From CAYSPT01 sp964432985 (lineage in GTDB: Bacteria > Muiribacteriota > CAYSPT01): a DNA stretch of 39,155 nucleotides. The stretch's first letter is position 1; each line of letters starts with the position of its first letter. The position numbers and the translations under genes are program-made. Shown here in pieces: positions 23,272 through 31,716 of this stretch. Where the stretch lies: the NCBI GenBank assembly GCA_964432985.1, contig CAYSPT010000048.1:1-39155 (forward strand). The letters are read 5' to 3'. The notes beneath the pieces were generated by a model that was not told the origin of the DNA, ran no database searches, and saw nothing but the letters and a program-made list of their open reading frames with translations.

Positions 23272-24744
23272 ATGTTTAAAAATTTTCAGGAGACATTGAC
23301 GTTCGACGACGTTCTTTTAGTGCCGCAGAAGTCGTCCGTCCTGCCGAAAGATACCGAACTGCATACGGACCTGACCAGGGGGCTCAAACTGAACCTGCCC
23401 ATACTCAGCGCCGCCATGGATACCATTACCGAGCACAAGATGGCCATTGCCTTAGCCCTGGCCGGGGGTATCGGCATTATCCACAAGAACCTGTCCATCG
23501 ATGAGCAGGTGGCCGAGGTCAATATGGTCAAACGGTTTGAAAATGGTTTTATCGAAGATCCCCTGACTCTTTTCCCGGAAGATGAAATCAGCAAAGCCGC
23601 TGCAATCAGGGAGAGGTTCGGGTACAAAAAACTGCCGGTGGTCAACGAGCAGGGAGTGCTCATGGGAATTCTCAGAGACACCGATTATTTTGTGCCTGAC
23701 GACGTCAATCTCATGGCAAAATTCAGAATGCTGCCCATTGAAGATATGATAGTCGGCAAGCAGGGTATAAGTTTGCAGCAAGCTAACAAGACGATTCGTG
23801 ACCAGAGACTGGGGACGTTGTGTATCATCGACAAGCGGGGGCGGCTTGTCAGTATCGTGACGCGGCGCGATATAGAAAAGAACGAGCTTTATCCCAATGC
23901 CTGCAAGAATAAGCAAAAGCAATTGAGGGTTGGGGCGGCCGTCAGCGTGGGGAAACCGGCTCTGGAGCGGGCAGAGGCCCTGATCGACGCCGGGGTGGAT
24001 GTTATTATGGTCGATACCGCCCACGGTCATTCGGCGGCGGTGCTGGATACCGTTAAACAAATAAAGAAGAAATTCAAAACCCGGAAAGTCATCGGGGGAA
24101 ACATTGCCACCGGCGAGGCAGCCAAAGCGTTAATTGCCGCCGGGGCAGACGGTGTTAAAGTAGGAGTCGGCCCGGGCTCGATTTGTACCACCAGAGTGGT
24201 CGCGGGAGTGGGCGTACCTCAATTATCCGCCATCCTGAACGTGTACAAGGCAATCAAGTCAACCCGCAAGAACATCCCGATTATCGCCGACGGCGGTATA
24301 AAGAATTCCGGTGATCTGGTGAAAGCCCTGGCTGCCGGAGCCAGTTCGGTTATGGTAGGCAACATGTTGTCCGGTACCGATGAAACCCCGGGCAGAGTGG
24401 AGTTTGTCGGGGGCAAGATGTTTAAAGTTTACCGGGGCATGGGCAGTATCGAGGCCATGGAGCACGGCAGTAATGCCCGTTATTTCCAGGATCATATAAC
24501 CGAAAAGAAGAAACTGGTCCCCGAAGGCGTGAGCGGCAAGGTCCTGTACAAGGGGCCGGTAGAGAGAATTCTGTATCAGCTGGCCGGCGGGTTGCGCAGC
24601 GGGATGGGTTATTGCGGGGCAAAGACCATTCGTCAGCTGCAGGAGACGGCCAGGTTTGTCAGGATCACCGGCGCCAGCTTGAAAGAAAACCACCCTCATG
24701 GTTTGCAGAAAATAAAATCCGCTCCCAATTATAGCGCCGTCTAG
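23272..24744 (+). CDS. guaB: Inosine 5'-monophosphate dehydrogenase
   Basis: Oxidises IMP to XMP with NAD, the rate-limiting step to GMP. 490 aa with N-terminal LTFDDVLLVPQKSSV, two CBS modules at about 95-210, the catalytic-cysteine loop GPGSICTTR, the IMP phosphate-binding IIADGGIKNSGD, and the flap region (MGSIEAMEHGSNARYFQ). It is divergent from guaA, whose product uses its XMP. Its TAG stop shares the CTAG palindrome with the stop of the convergent amidohydrolase gene. Confidence 0.97.
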   Translation: MFKNFQETLTFDDVLLVPQKSSVLPKDTELHTDLTRGLKLNLPILSAAMDTITEHKMAIALALAGGIGIIHKNLSIDEQVAEVNMVKRFENGFIEDPLTLFPEDEISKAAAIRERFGYKKLPVVNEQGVLMGILRDTDYFVPDDVNLMAKFRMLPIEDMIVGKQGISLQQANKTIRDQRLGTLCIIDKRGRLVSIVTRRDIEKNELYPNACKNKQKQLRVGAAVSVGKPALERAEALIDAGVDVIMVDTAHGHSAAVLDTVKQIKKKFKTRKVIGGNIATGEAAKALIAAGADGVKVGVGPGSICTTRVVAGVGVPQLSAILNVYKAIKSTRKNIPIIADGGIKNSGDLVKALAAGASSVMVGNMLSGTDETPGRVEFVGGKMFKVYRGMGSIEAMEHGSNARYFQDHITEKKKLVPEGVSGKVLYKGPVERILYQLAGGLRSGMGYCGAKTIRQLQETARFVRITGASLKENHPHGLQKIKSAPNYSAV

Positions 24745-26141
24745 GAGCCGGCTGTGGAGCCTGCTGTCGAGCCGGCCGCCTTTTCCCTTTTTCGGATATT
24801 CATGTGGGCTTTTTGCAGCTTTTCCAACAGTTCGCTTTCATCCACCAGGTTATGATGGCGGTTACTGATAACGAATCTTCCCGCAATCATCAGGTCGCGG
24901 ACCATACGGCTGCCATGTGTAATCAGATTACTGACCAGGGTTTCAGGGTGCTCCTCGTCATACGGAGTCAACCCGCGGTCTTTCAGCTTCCAAAAAGCCA
25001 GGTTGGCCGTATACCCGGGTAATACTTTGCCTGTTTTTTTCAAGCCCAGTAATTTGGCAGGCCGGGCAGTGCACATATCAAACAGTTCCTTATAGGAGAT
25101 GACTTCCCTGGCTTGATGAAGCGTCTTGGTGGTTAGAGCTTCGGTTAATATATCCAACCGGTTCTTGCTGACCACGCTGTCGGTCCCCAGACTGATTTGC
25201 TTGGTCGCCTTGTTGTTCACAAATTCACGGTAATCGAATTGACCGGAGCGGTGAAGAAGGTTGGAGGTAGGTAAATGAACCACAACCGCTTTTCTCTTCT
25301 TGATCAATTTGATTTCTTCCTGCTCCAGGTGCACGCAATGGCTCATGATGGTTTTGGGTCCGAGCAGGCCGTAGTCTTCCAGCACATAGACGGGCCGTTT
25401 ACCGTACCTTTCAACACAAGCGTCTATTGTCTTCTCAGTTTCAGCTACGTGCAGCGTGAAGAAAGCATCGTACTTTTTCATTAAGCCCGAGATCTTGGTC
25501 AAAACAGGCGGTTTGGCCTTCCAGACATAATGCAGGGCTATACCGGCTTTAGTGTTGCTGGTTTTCCTTTTGAGATACTTCTCAACCAGTTTCGGAGTGT
25601 TATCAGGGTGGGAGTTGCTGGCGGCCGAAACACAGTTGATAACTTGATGACCGGATTCTTCAGCCGCTTTTTCAATGGGATCGAATACGGCATAATGACT
25701 CAGGGTAGTGGTAATACCGGATTTCTGCTGTTCGGTCAGATCACCGAGCGTACTCAAGTATTGTTCATCTTGATTCATTTTCCCTTCCATTTCAGCCATT
25801 AATTTCAACGATTTATCATGATCGTCTTCGGCGAAACTCAGGGCCGAGCGCAACAGGTACATGGGGGGGTGGTCATGCATATTTATCAAGCCGGGTGTGA
25901 CCACCACCCCGCCTTTCTGCTCGGCGTCATAAATCAAGTCAACCTTGTCGAAATCCACATACTTCTCGAAATCTTTCTTGGGAAAAATCTTCTTGATTTT
26001 CTTACCCTCAATGAGGATGGAAGTATCTTCAGAGATACTCAGTTCGTCATGCTTATCTATGGTGATGACGTAATTAGCACCATGAATAAGTATTTTCTGA
26101 TTCTTGCCTTTTTTGTTTAATGGGTTATAGCGTTTAGCCAT
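24741..26141 (-). CDS. Amidohydrolase-family deaminase (SsnA/MtaD/guanine-deaminase-like)
   Basis: 466-aa metal-dependent hydrolase with the usual composite fold. Metal ligands are the HDH of INMHDHPP, the histidine of TLHVAETEKT, the histidine of MSHCVHLEQEE, and the aspartate of SLGTDSVVSKN. The segment VVVHLPTSNLLHRSG matches the S-N-L signature of the chlorohydrolase/deaminase branch that includes adenosine-type and guanine deaminases. A purine substrate would fit its guaB neighbour, but the sequence does not fix it. The C-terminus GSTAGSTAGS is a 12-bp in-frame repeat absent from the family. It overlaps guaB end to end through a shared CTAG. Confidence 0.82.
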   Translation of the reverse strand: MAKRYNPLNKKGKNQKILIHGANYVITIDKHDELSISEDTSILIEGKKIKKIFPKKDFEKYVDFDKVDLIYDAEQKGGVVVTPGLINMHDHPPMYLLRSALSFAEDDHDKSLKLMAEMEGKMNQDEQYLSTLGDLTEQQKSGITTTLSHYAVFDPIEKAAEESGHQVINCVSAASNSHPDNTPKLVEKYLKRKTSNTKAGIALHYVWKAKPPVLTKISGLMKKYDAFFTLHVAETEKTIDACVERYGKRPVYVLEDYGLLGPKTIMSHCVHLEQEEIKLIKKRKAVVVHLPTSNLLHRSGQFDYREFVNNKATKQISLGTDSVVSKNRLDILTEALTTKTLHQAREVISYKELFDMCTARPAKLLGLKKTGKVLPGYTANLAFWKLKDRGLTPYDEEHPETLVSNLITHGSRMVRDLMIAGRFVISNRHHNLVDESELLEKLQKAHMNIRKREKAAGSTAGSTAGS

Positions 26142-26429
26142 GTGATCAACATACCTTCATAGCCACGATTCGCCGGGCCGGCCAACACAGGTTTTCCGCA
26201 GTATATCACAAACGAAGGAAACCCGTTCAAGCCCAAAAGCTCAAAAATTCAACGGCGATTTTAACTGAGTTTAATTCGAGGTCAGTTCAGGGAGCTTTTT
26301 TCTTGTCCGAAGGATATCCACGCCCGAATACCACAACTCTTGTTGAAGGTAGAGTTTATCCATCAAAAAAGTTGCCACAATTCCAACTATTTAATAAAAT
26401 TGTTTTTTAGATATAAGGAGATGAAAAGA
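26142..26429. other. Intergenic region with a partial copy of the hairpin repeat
   Basis: About 290 bp between divergent genes. At 26284-26312 it holds gttcagggagc followed by cttgtccgaag, matching part of the repeat at 28142-28170. AAGGAG at 26415-26420 serves the next gene. No gene was seen here; the open frame from 26340 lacks a ribosome binding site. Confidence 0.5.
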
Positions 26430-28052
26430 ATGATGAATCTTAAATTACTGGTTATATTTTTCATTATGAGTTGCTGCCTGAATTACTGCTTACTGACCGG
26501 TTCTCCCGTTTTCTCCGCTGAGATTGAAAAACAACAAGTACCGTTGCAGATTCTTCGTTATCAAGAAGTTTATAACATCGGCAAACAGCTTTCTGATAAG
26601 CTCTGGGGAGAGCATATCCCCTATGAAGATGTTCCTGTACTAGCGTACGATTTAGCCAAGCAGGAAGAGTTTCTCATTAATCATCCCGACCCGAATCCCG
26701 AAAACTATGAACCGACTGATTTCATTGTCAATGAAAAACGCGTCTACGAGAAGCGCGGGGAGTTGACAATGAAGTATCCGGGGGGGCAATGCGGTCAAAT
26801 GATGGATGGATATCTCGTGGTAACCATGGGTTATGGTGAGGAAATACCGCTGGAATCACTGGTACAGACGTTCATTCACGAAGGCTTTCATCATTGGCAG
26901 TACAGTTCCTTATATCAGCTCGGATTACACGAATTGATCGACTCGGTGCCGCGGGCCGGGTGGCAGGAAAGTCCACGTACAGCCGCATATGACGAGGATC
27001 TCATCGTGGAAGGAAAACTATTTTTCGAATTGACCAACGACGATCACGAGATCGATTACGGCAAACTGGATGAACTGGTATCAACGGAAATCGTTCGGAA
27101 ACGAAAGCTATCCACAGATGTGGACCGGTCTGAGAATTTCCTCTTTCTGACCGAAGGTACTGCTGTCTATGTTGAATTGACGGCACTCAATATATTGATG
27201 GAAGAAGGAGTGGACAACAGCATGATCCCACCGGGGGCCGACCCCAACTACACCTATTTCGCCGGTGATCAGTTTGCCCGTCAATATCAAGCGAATCTTC
27301 AGCACTACGGTCCCACTATGCTCCGGAATAAAATTAATCTCCCGTCGACCGCCATGGGAGAAGTTGCCTACCGATATGCCCTGGCCCTGGTTCGCGTACT
27401 GGAAAAAACGAGCGCTGCCAACGATCGTAATTGGAGCCAGGGGCTTTTTCCGTTTGTTGAGAGCGAAATCCCAGAAGATCAGGCAGATGAAGCTTTTTAC
27501 AACCATCTGGATGCCAATAATCTTTCTGCCCGCCTGGTTGACCTAGCTGATATTCCGGAAGAAAGAATCACCTCTATTTACGACCAGGCAAAGAGCCGTC
27601 TTTTGTCCCCGGAGGATATAGATGCAATACAGAAGAAAATTCACATTGAAGAAAACATCGACAGCTATCCTCCGGAAGATGGATGGACGTATAGAGTTGA
27701 AGCAGGTCAATTCTTACTCACCTATTTCGATTGGTTGAGAGGAAGAACCTATTGCGACAACACAATGGGAAAATCTGTTTATTTTGAAGGCTTGATAAAA
27801 TTGGAAACGCCGGACAAAAGGTTGACCATAGAGAAAATCTCCATTCCGGTCGTATCCATGATGTTTACGGGCAGTATTCGATTCAAAGATATCGGTCATT
27901 CCCTGCAAGACGCCCACATCAAGTGTACCGGCGAATCTGACGGTGTATACGAGGAGCTTCAATTGAAAATCGACGGACTGGAGCTGACAGCGAAGAATGT
28001 AAAGGTAACGCATGATCAAAAGAAACAGGAGACGCTGATTCAACTCATGTGA
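26430..28052 (+). CDS. Secreted putative zinc metallopeptidase (HExxH...E)
   Basis: 540 aa from the ATG at 26430, nine bases after AAGGAG; an ATG at 26421 abuts the site and the frame opens at 26340. The signal peptide is MMNLKLLVIFFIMSCCLNYC followed by LLTGSPVFSA. H150-EGF-H154 (FIHEGFHHWQ) is a zinc-binding motif, and E242 in FLTEGTAVYVE, 92 residues later, is a possible third ligand of gluzincin type. A C-terminal part (about 440-540) is beta-rich (GQFLLTYFDWLRGRTYCDNT, then TIEKISIPVVSMMFTGSIRF). I do not recognise the family, and peptidase activity is inferred from the motif alone. Confidence 0.7.
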   Translation: MMNLKLLVIFFIMSCCLNYCLLTGSPVFSAEIEKQQVPLQILRYQEVYNIGKQLSDKLWGEHIPYEDVPVLAYDLAKQEEFLINHPDPNPENYEPTDFIVNEKRVYEKRGELTMKYPGGQCGQMMDGYLVVTMGYGEEIPLESLVQTFIHEGFHHWQYSSLYQLGLHELIDSVPRAGWQESPRTAAYDEDLIVEGKLFFELTNDDHEIDYGKLDELVSTEIVRKRKLSTDVDRSENFLFLTEGTAVYVELTALNILMEEGVDNSMIPPGADPNYTYFAGDQFARQYQANLQHYGPTMLRNKINLPSTAMGEVAYRYALALVRVLEKTSAANDRNWSQGLFPFVESEIPEDQADEAFYNHLDANNLSARLVDLADIPEERITSIYDQAKSRLLSPEDIDAIQKKIHIEENIDSYPPEDGWTYRVEAGQFLLTYFDWLRGRTYCDNTMGKSVYFEGLIKLETPDKRLTIEKISIPVVSMMFTGSIRFKDIGHSLQDAHIKCTGESDGVYEELQLKIDGLELTAKNVKVTHDQKKQETLIQLM

Positions 28053-28107
28053 TCTGTCTACCTTACCTTTTAAAACACCAATTAAACACTCCATTCAAAG
28101 ACAACCT

Positions 28108-28174
28108 GAAAACCCTCCAGCAGAGTTTTCCATACTGAACCGTTCAGGGACGTATTTACTTGTCCGAAGTAAAT
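28108..28174. repeat. Triple-hairpin repeat element, full copy
   Basis: Three inverted repeats lie end to end: GAAAAC/GTTTTC (28108-28130), CTGAAC-c-GTTCAG (28135-28147), and ATTTACTT-gtccg-AAGTAAAT (28154-28174). The first two recur at 28803-28841 with the same spacing, and the last two recur in part at 26284-26312. It sits between convergent genes, where it could act as a bidirectional terminator, but no T-run follows. Confidence 0.75.
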
Positions 28175-28231
28175 GCTTGTCTATTAAAGAACTAATTGTC
28201 CAGGGTGCGGAATATATGGTTATTGGAGTAG

Positions 28232-28504
28232 CTAGGTTCTTTTGGACACTTCCGAATAAACGTCTTTTCTGTGTCCAATTTTCAGGACAATTATTACATC
28301 ATCTTTAAGCTTGCAGATAATCCTGTAATCACCGACTCTTAATTTGCGGTAGCCATGAAGACTTCTTTTCAGAGGTAATCCATATTTAACAGGCTCTTCC
28401 AAGAGTCGTGTCTCAATGGCCTTGCGGATTCGAGACTTTATGTTCTGCGGCAGCGGCTTGAGGTCTTCAACTATTTTTGGATGGTAGGTTATAGTATACG
28501 GCAT
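28232..28504 (-). CDS. RelE/ParE-type toxin
   Basis: 90 aa of the RelE/ParE superfamily: ITYHPKIVEDLKPLPQNIKSRI, then the core YGLPLKRSLHGYRKLRVGDYRIICKL, then IIVLKIGHRKDVY at the end. The GYRKLRVGDYRI and GHRKDVY blocks are hallmark. RelE-like members cleave mRNA at the ribosome and ParE-like members poison gyrase; the sequence alone does not separate them, though GHRKDVY favours RelE. Its ATG overlaps the antitoxin stop (TAATG). The antitoxin is encoded first, as usual for this family. Confidence 0.9.
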   Translation of the reverse strand: MPYTITYHPKIVEDLKPLPQNIKSRIRKAIETRLLEEPVKYGLPLKRSLHGYRKLRVGDYRIICKLKDDVIIVLKIGHRKDVYSEVSKRT

Positions 28505-28731
28505 TACTTCCAGATTTCTTCATGCGACAGAGCCTGCTTCTTATTGAAGGCGTTTTCTCGTTCGCTAGCAACTGCGTCCCAATAGAGATCCTCATGAATT
28601 TCCAGGGCTTCCCGTATTAGATCACGAGCTTTCAGAGAAAGGGAGACTCCGTCATGCTCTGCTAGTTTCTGAAGTGTTTGATACAAGGCCGGTTCCAATA
28701 CGACATTCAACCGGGGATTTTTGGTTGGCAC
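28504..28731 (-). CDS. Antitoxin of the RelE/ParE-type pair
   Basis: 75 aa from a GTG at 28731 (VPTKNPRLNVVLEPALYQ) with GGAGG eight bases upstream. The longer frame to ATG 28779 starts inside the -35 box and is rejected. The N-terminal PRLNVVLEPALYQTLQKLAEH resembles a ribbon-helix-helix DNA-binding fold (beta strand then helices; SLSLKARDLIREALE). The C-terminal part (YWDAVASERENAFNKKQALS) would wrap the toxin. Expected to repress its own promoter through the palindrome at 28750-28762. Confidence 0.85.
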   Translation of the reverse strand: MPTKNPRLNVVLEPALYQTLQKLAEHDGVSLSLKARDLIREALEIHEDLYWDAVASERENAFNKKQALSHEEIWK

Positions 28732-28749
28732 AACACTCACCTCCACATA

Positions 28750-28779
28750 AAGTGTATCACTTATGATGTACCATGTCAA
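28750..28779 (-). promoter_or_regulatory. Promoter and operator of the RelE/ParE-type module
   Basis: Minus strand: TTGACA (28779-28774), 17 bp, TACACT (28756-28751). The palindrome AAGTG-tat-CACTT (28750-28762) covers the -10 box. GGAGG at 28744-28740 follows directly, so the mRNA leader is about 12 nt, the same compact layout as the higBA module. Confidence 0.75.
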
Positions 28780-28802
28780 TCATTCCACGTAAATTCCACT
28801 TG

Positions 28803-28841
28803 GAAAACCTCAAACAGAGTTTTCTCTACTGAACAGTTCAG
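28803..28841. repeat. Hairpin repeat element, second copy (two of three hairpins)
   Basis: GAAAAC/GTTTTC (28803-28824) and CTGAAC-a-GTTCAG (28829-28841) match the element at 28108-28147. The two copies bracket the RelE/ParE-type module in the same orientation. Confidence 0.75.
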
Positions 28842-28915
28842 GGAGCTGGTTTTGGATACCAGGGCTTTACATACCTTTTGAACACTGGTACAGTTCTGCA
28901 AGGAGATATACAACA

Positions 28916-30433
28916 ATGAAAAGGCTGACAATCCTCGTCCTGACAGCACTGTTGCTTGCAGTACCTTCCCCGGGTTATCCCGAAAAACATGCCACTGAAG
29001 CTGAAAGTCCCAAAATAGAAGAGCCCCTTCCGGAATACGCCTATCTTGAGCGCCCTGAAAGCGAGATTTCCATCGCCGAAGGAGCGCTCCTCATTGCCAA
29101 AGGGCTCTATCCTGACATTGATGTCAAACACTATCTGGAATGTATTGAAACCTGGGTTGAGGACATCAAGTCCGAACTGGACGGGGACGAGGAACCAGAA
29201 GAAATTCTTTCCGTGATCAATACCTACATCTACGACACCCTGGGATTTGAGTACGAGTATGACAAAGAAACGTATGTGTCGCTTCACCTGAACACCGTTA
29301 TCGATAGGAAAAAAGGTAATTGTCGGGGGCTTGCCACTTTGTACCTGGCACTTACCGAGGGGCTCGGGCTGCCGGTTTTCGGGTTGGATGTTCCAGGACA
29401 CACCCTTGTCAGATATGACGACGGAGAAACAAGATTCAACATTGAGCCTACTGCCCGAGGGATTTTCCGATCTGATGAAAAGATTAAAAGAATTTACTCC
29501 GTTGCTCCGGAAGCCATACGGAACGGAGCCTTTATGCGGAGCCTGGGAAAGAAAGAGCTATTAGGGAAAATTCTGGTTACTCGAGCTTCAAACTTAAGAA
29601 AATCCGGGCAGCCGGAGCAAGCACTGCGCGATTTGGCCGAGGCCGAGCGGCACATCAGCAATAGCCCGTTTCTCTATGACACCAGGGGCACCGTTTACGA
29701 TAACCAAAAAAACTATGGTCTGGCTATCGAACAGTACACCATCGCAATCACCCTGAATCCAAACGTGGCAAGCCTCCTGGCCAAACGCGCCCGGATTTAC
29801 CAGGAACAAGGTGATGATGAAAAGGCAATTCATGATTACAGTCGGGCCTGCAGTTTGCGGCCCGATAAAGCGAGCGTTTTCGCAGCTCGCGGAATAGCGT
29901 TTTACAACAATTGCGAGCGGACGAAAGCTGAAGAAGACCTCCTGCGGGCGGCAGAATTGGAATCAGAGAATCCCAAGGTTTACAGGATGCTTGGATCATT
30001 TTCTTACACAAACGGTGATTATGAGGCAGCGATTCAACACTATAGCCGGGCCATTAGTCTCGATCCCGAGTTTGCCGAAACCTACCTGTTTCGAGGAAAA
30101 GTACACAAGAAAACGGGAAAAGCGATACAGGCCTGCCTGGATTTCAGCCGGACGATCGTGCTCGAACCTGATAACCTGAAAGCGTACAGAAATAGAGCGA
30201 TTGTTTTCCACAATCGTGGACAGATGAAACGAGCAATCGAAGATAACATGAAGGCACTGGAAATCAAACCGGACGATGCCGCCGCTTTATACAACCTGGG
30301 CCTGGTGTACGAAACCCTGGGTGAGACCACTGAAATGGTTGACTGCCTCAACCGGTACCTGCTTCACGCTCCGGATGATGAGCCTGAAGATAATCTGCAG
30401 AAGGCCAGAGAGCTCATCAAAAACTCGAAATAA
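28916..30433 (+). CDS. Secreted transglutaminase-like (SirB1-type) domain plus TPR protein
   Basis: 505 aa with a signal peptide (1-22). Residues about 50-185 match the transglutaminase-like SirB1/DUF1570-type fold: C136 in GNCRGLATLYLAL, H162 in VPGHTLVRYDDG and a following FNIEPT segment form a cysteine-protease-like triad pattern. From about 200 to 500 there are seven to eight TPRs (for example FLYDTRGTVYDNQKNYGLAI, then LLAKRARIYQEQGDDEKAIH). Bacterial relatives are mostly uncharacterised. AAGGAG lies 11 bases before the ATG. The second hairpin repeat lies about 75 bp upstream. Confidence 0.85.
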   Translation: MKRLTILVLTALLLAVPSPGYPEKHATEAESPKIEEPLPEYAYLERPESEISIAEGALLIAKGLYPDIDVKHYLECIETWVEDIKSELDGDEEPEEILSVINTYIYDTLGFEYEYDKETYVSLHLNTVIDRKKGNCRGLATLYLALTEGLGLPVFGLDVPGHTLVRYDDGETRFNIEPTARGIFRSDEKIKRIYSVAPEAIRNGAFMRSLGKKELLGKILVTRASNLRKSGQPEQALRDLAEAERHISNSPFLYDTRGTVYDNQKNYGLAIEQYTIAITLNPNVASLLAKRARIYQEQGDDEKAIHDYSRACSLRPDKASVFAARGIAFYNNCERTKAEEDLLRAAELESENPKVYRMLGSFSYTNGDYEAAIQHYSRAISLDPEFAETYLFRGKVHKKTGKAIQACLDFSRTIVLEPDNLKAYRNRAIVFHNRGQMKRAIEDNMKALEIKPDDAAALYNLGLVYETLGETTEMVDCLNRYLLHAPDDEPEDNLQKARELIKNSK

Positions 30434-30503
30434 TCAATCACTATATACACCCAGGCTGATCCTGACTGTCTGATCCTGTATGAATAGGTGCAGGTCATTG
30501 CAG

Positions 30504-30509
30504 TATAAT
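30504..30509 (+). promoter_or_regulatory. TATAAT box six bases before the start codon (leaderless candidate)
   Basis: TATAAT is followed by GAGCAG and then ATG at 30516, the distance at which transcription would begin on the start codon. No -35 hexamer of quality is visible. Confidence 0.45.
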
Positions 30510-30515
30510 GAGCAG

Positions 30516-31604
30516 ATGGATATTTTGTTGTTGGAACCTTATTATACGGGGAGTCATCGGGATTGGGCCGAGGGGCTCAGGAAGTACAGTTCTCATCGGG
30601 TTGAGATACTTTCTATGCCGGGAAGTTTCTGGAAATGGCGCATGCACGGGGGGGCTATTACTTTAGCAAACAAATTTGCTACGATGGATTTTGTACCGGA
30701 TCTTATTTTTGCCACTGATATGCTGAATCTTTCAAGTTTTCTGGCCCTTACGCGAAAAAAAACTTCCGGGATACCTGCGGCGATGTATTTTCATGAAAAC
30801 CAACTCACGTATCCGTGGTCCCCTATTGATCGGGACATAAAGAAAAAACGGGATCATCATTATTCGTTTATAAATTATTTTTCAGCTTATACTGCCGACA
30901 AAGTATTTTTCAATTCCGCCTATCATAAGGATATCTTCCTGAAAGAATTAAAGCCGTTCTTGAAAACGTTTCCTGATACTCAAGGTCTCAAGACAGTTGA
31001 TATGATCAAAGCCAAAAGCGATGTTTTGCATGTCGGAGTTGATCTCAAGCCTTTAGCAGACAAAAAGACTAAAACCACAAAAAACAAAAGACCTTTGCTC
31101 CTATGGAATCACCGATGGGAACATGATAAAAACCCTGAAGATTTCATCAATGCTTTAATTGTATTAAAGCAGAAAAAAATAGATTTTGATGTGGCGTTTT
31201 TAGGTGAATGTTTCACTAAAGAACCGGAAATATTTTTAAAAGCCAAGAAGCAATTAAAAGAAAATATCGCCCAATTTGGTTATGTAAAGACTCAGGCGGA
31301 ATATAGTGAATGGCTGCAAAAAGCCGATATAATCCCGGTGACTTCACTCCATGATTTTTTTGGTGTGAGTGTTGTCCAGGCGGTTTATGCGGGTTGTGTC
31401 CCTCTCCTGCCTAAACGTTTAGCCTACCCTGAGATTATCCCTATAAAAGAATATCCCAATAATTTTTATGACGGTCAAAAAGAATTCATCGAAAAACTTG
31501 AAGATATGATACTCAATCCCGGGAAACACCAAACTGCCAAAGAAGCCGTCGAAAGATTCGATTGGCCGAACATAATAGGTGAATACGACAAAAAGCTTAT
31601 TTAA
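30516..31604 (+). CDS. tRNA-queuosine mannosyltransferase-like glycosyltransferase (DUF3524/GTDC1 family)
   Basis: 362 aa from MDILLLEPYYTGSHRDWAEG; the frame opens at 30480, but family alignment supports 30516. The N-terminal signature EPYYTGSHRDWAEGL, then SMPGSFWKWRMHGGAI, then YFHENQLTYPW is that of the former DUF3524 domain. In animals this belongs to QTMAN/GTDC1, which adds mannose to queuosine in tRNA-Asp. The C-terminal half is GT-B like (LLWNHRWEHDKNPEDF, then SLHDFFGVSVVQAVYAGC and LPKRLAYPEI). The same reaction in bacteria is inferred from homology. AT-rich compared with its neighbours. Confidence 0.88.
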   Translation: MDILLLEPYYTGSHRDWAEGLRKYSSHRVEILSMPGSFWKWRMHGGAITLANKFATMDFVPDLIFATDMLNLSSFLALTRKKTSGIPAAMYFHENQLTYPWSPIDRDIKKKRDHHYSFINYFSAYTADKVFFNSAYHKDIFLKELKPFLKTFPDTQGLKTVDMIKAKSDVLHVGVDLKPLADKKTKTTKNKRPLLLWNHRWEHDKNPEDFINALIVLKQKKIDFDVAFLGECFTKEPEIFLKAKKQLKENIAQFGYVKTQAEYSEWLQKADIIPVTSLHDFFGVSVVQAVYAGCVPLLPKRLAYPEIIPIKEYPNNFYDGQKEFIEKLEDMILNPGKHQTAKEAVERFDWPNIIGEYDKKLI

Positions 31605-31716
31605 TACACCGCCTGTACCTCCGCTGCCAAAAGAAAATCATCTGCCCTTGCCTCTGGCATGATTTGTGCTTCACGTAGATTGCGAAATGAGAACCGACAT
31701 CGAAGGGAAAAAGAAC

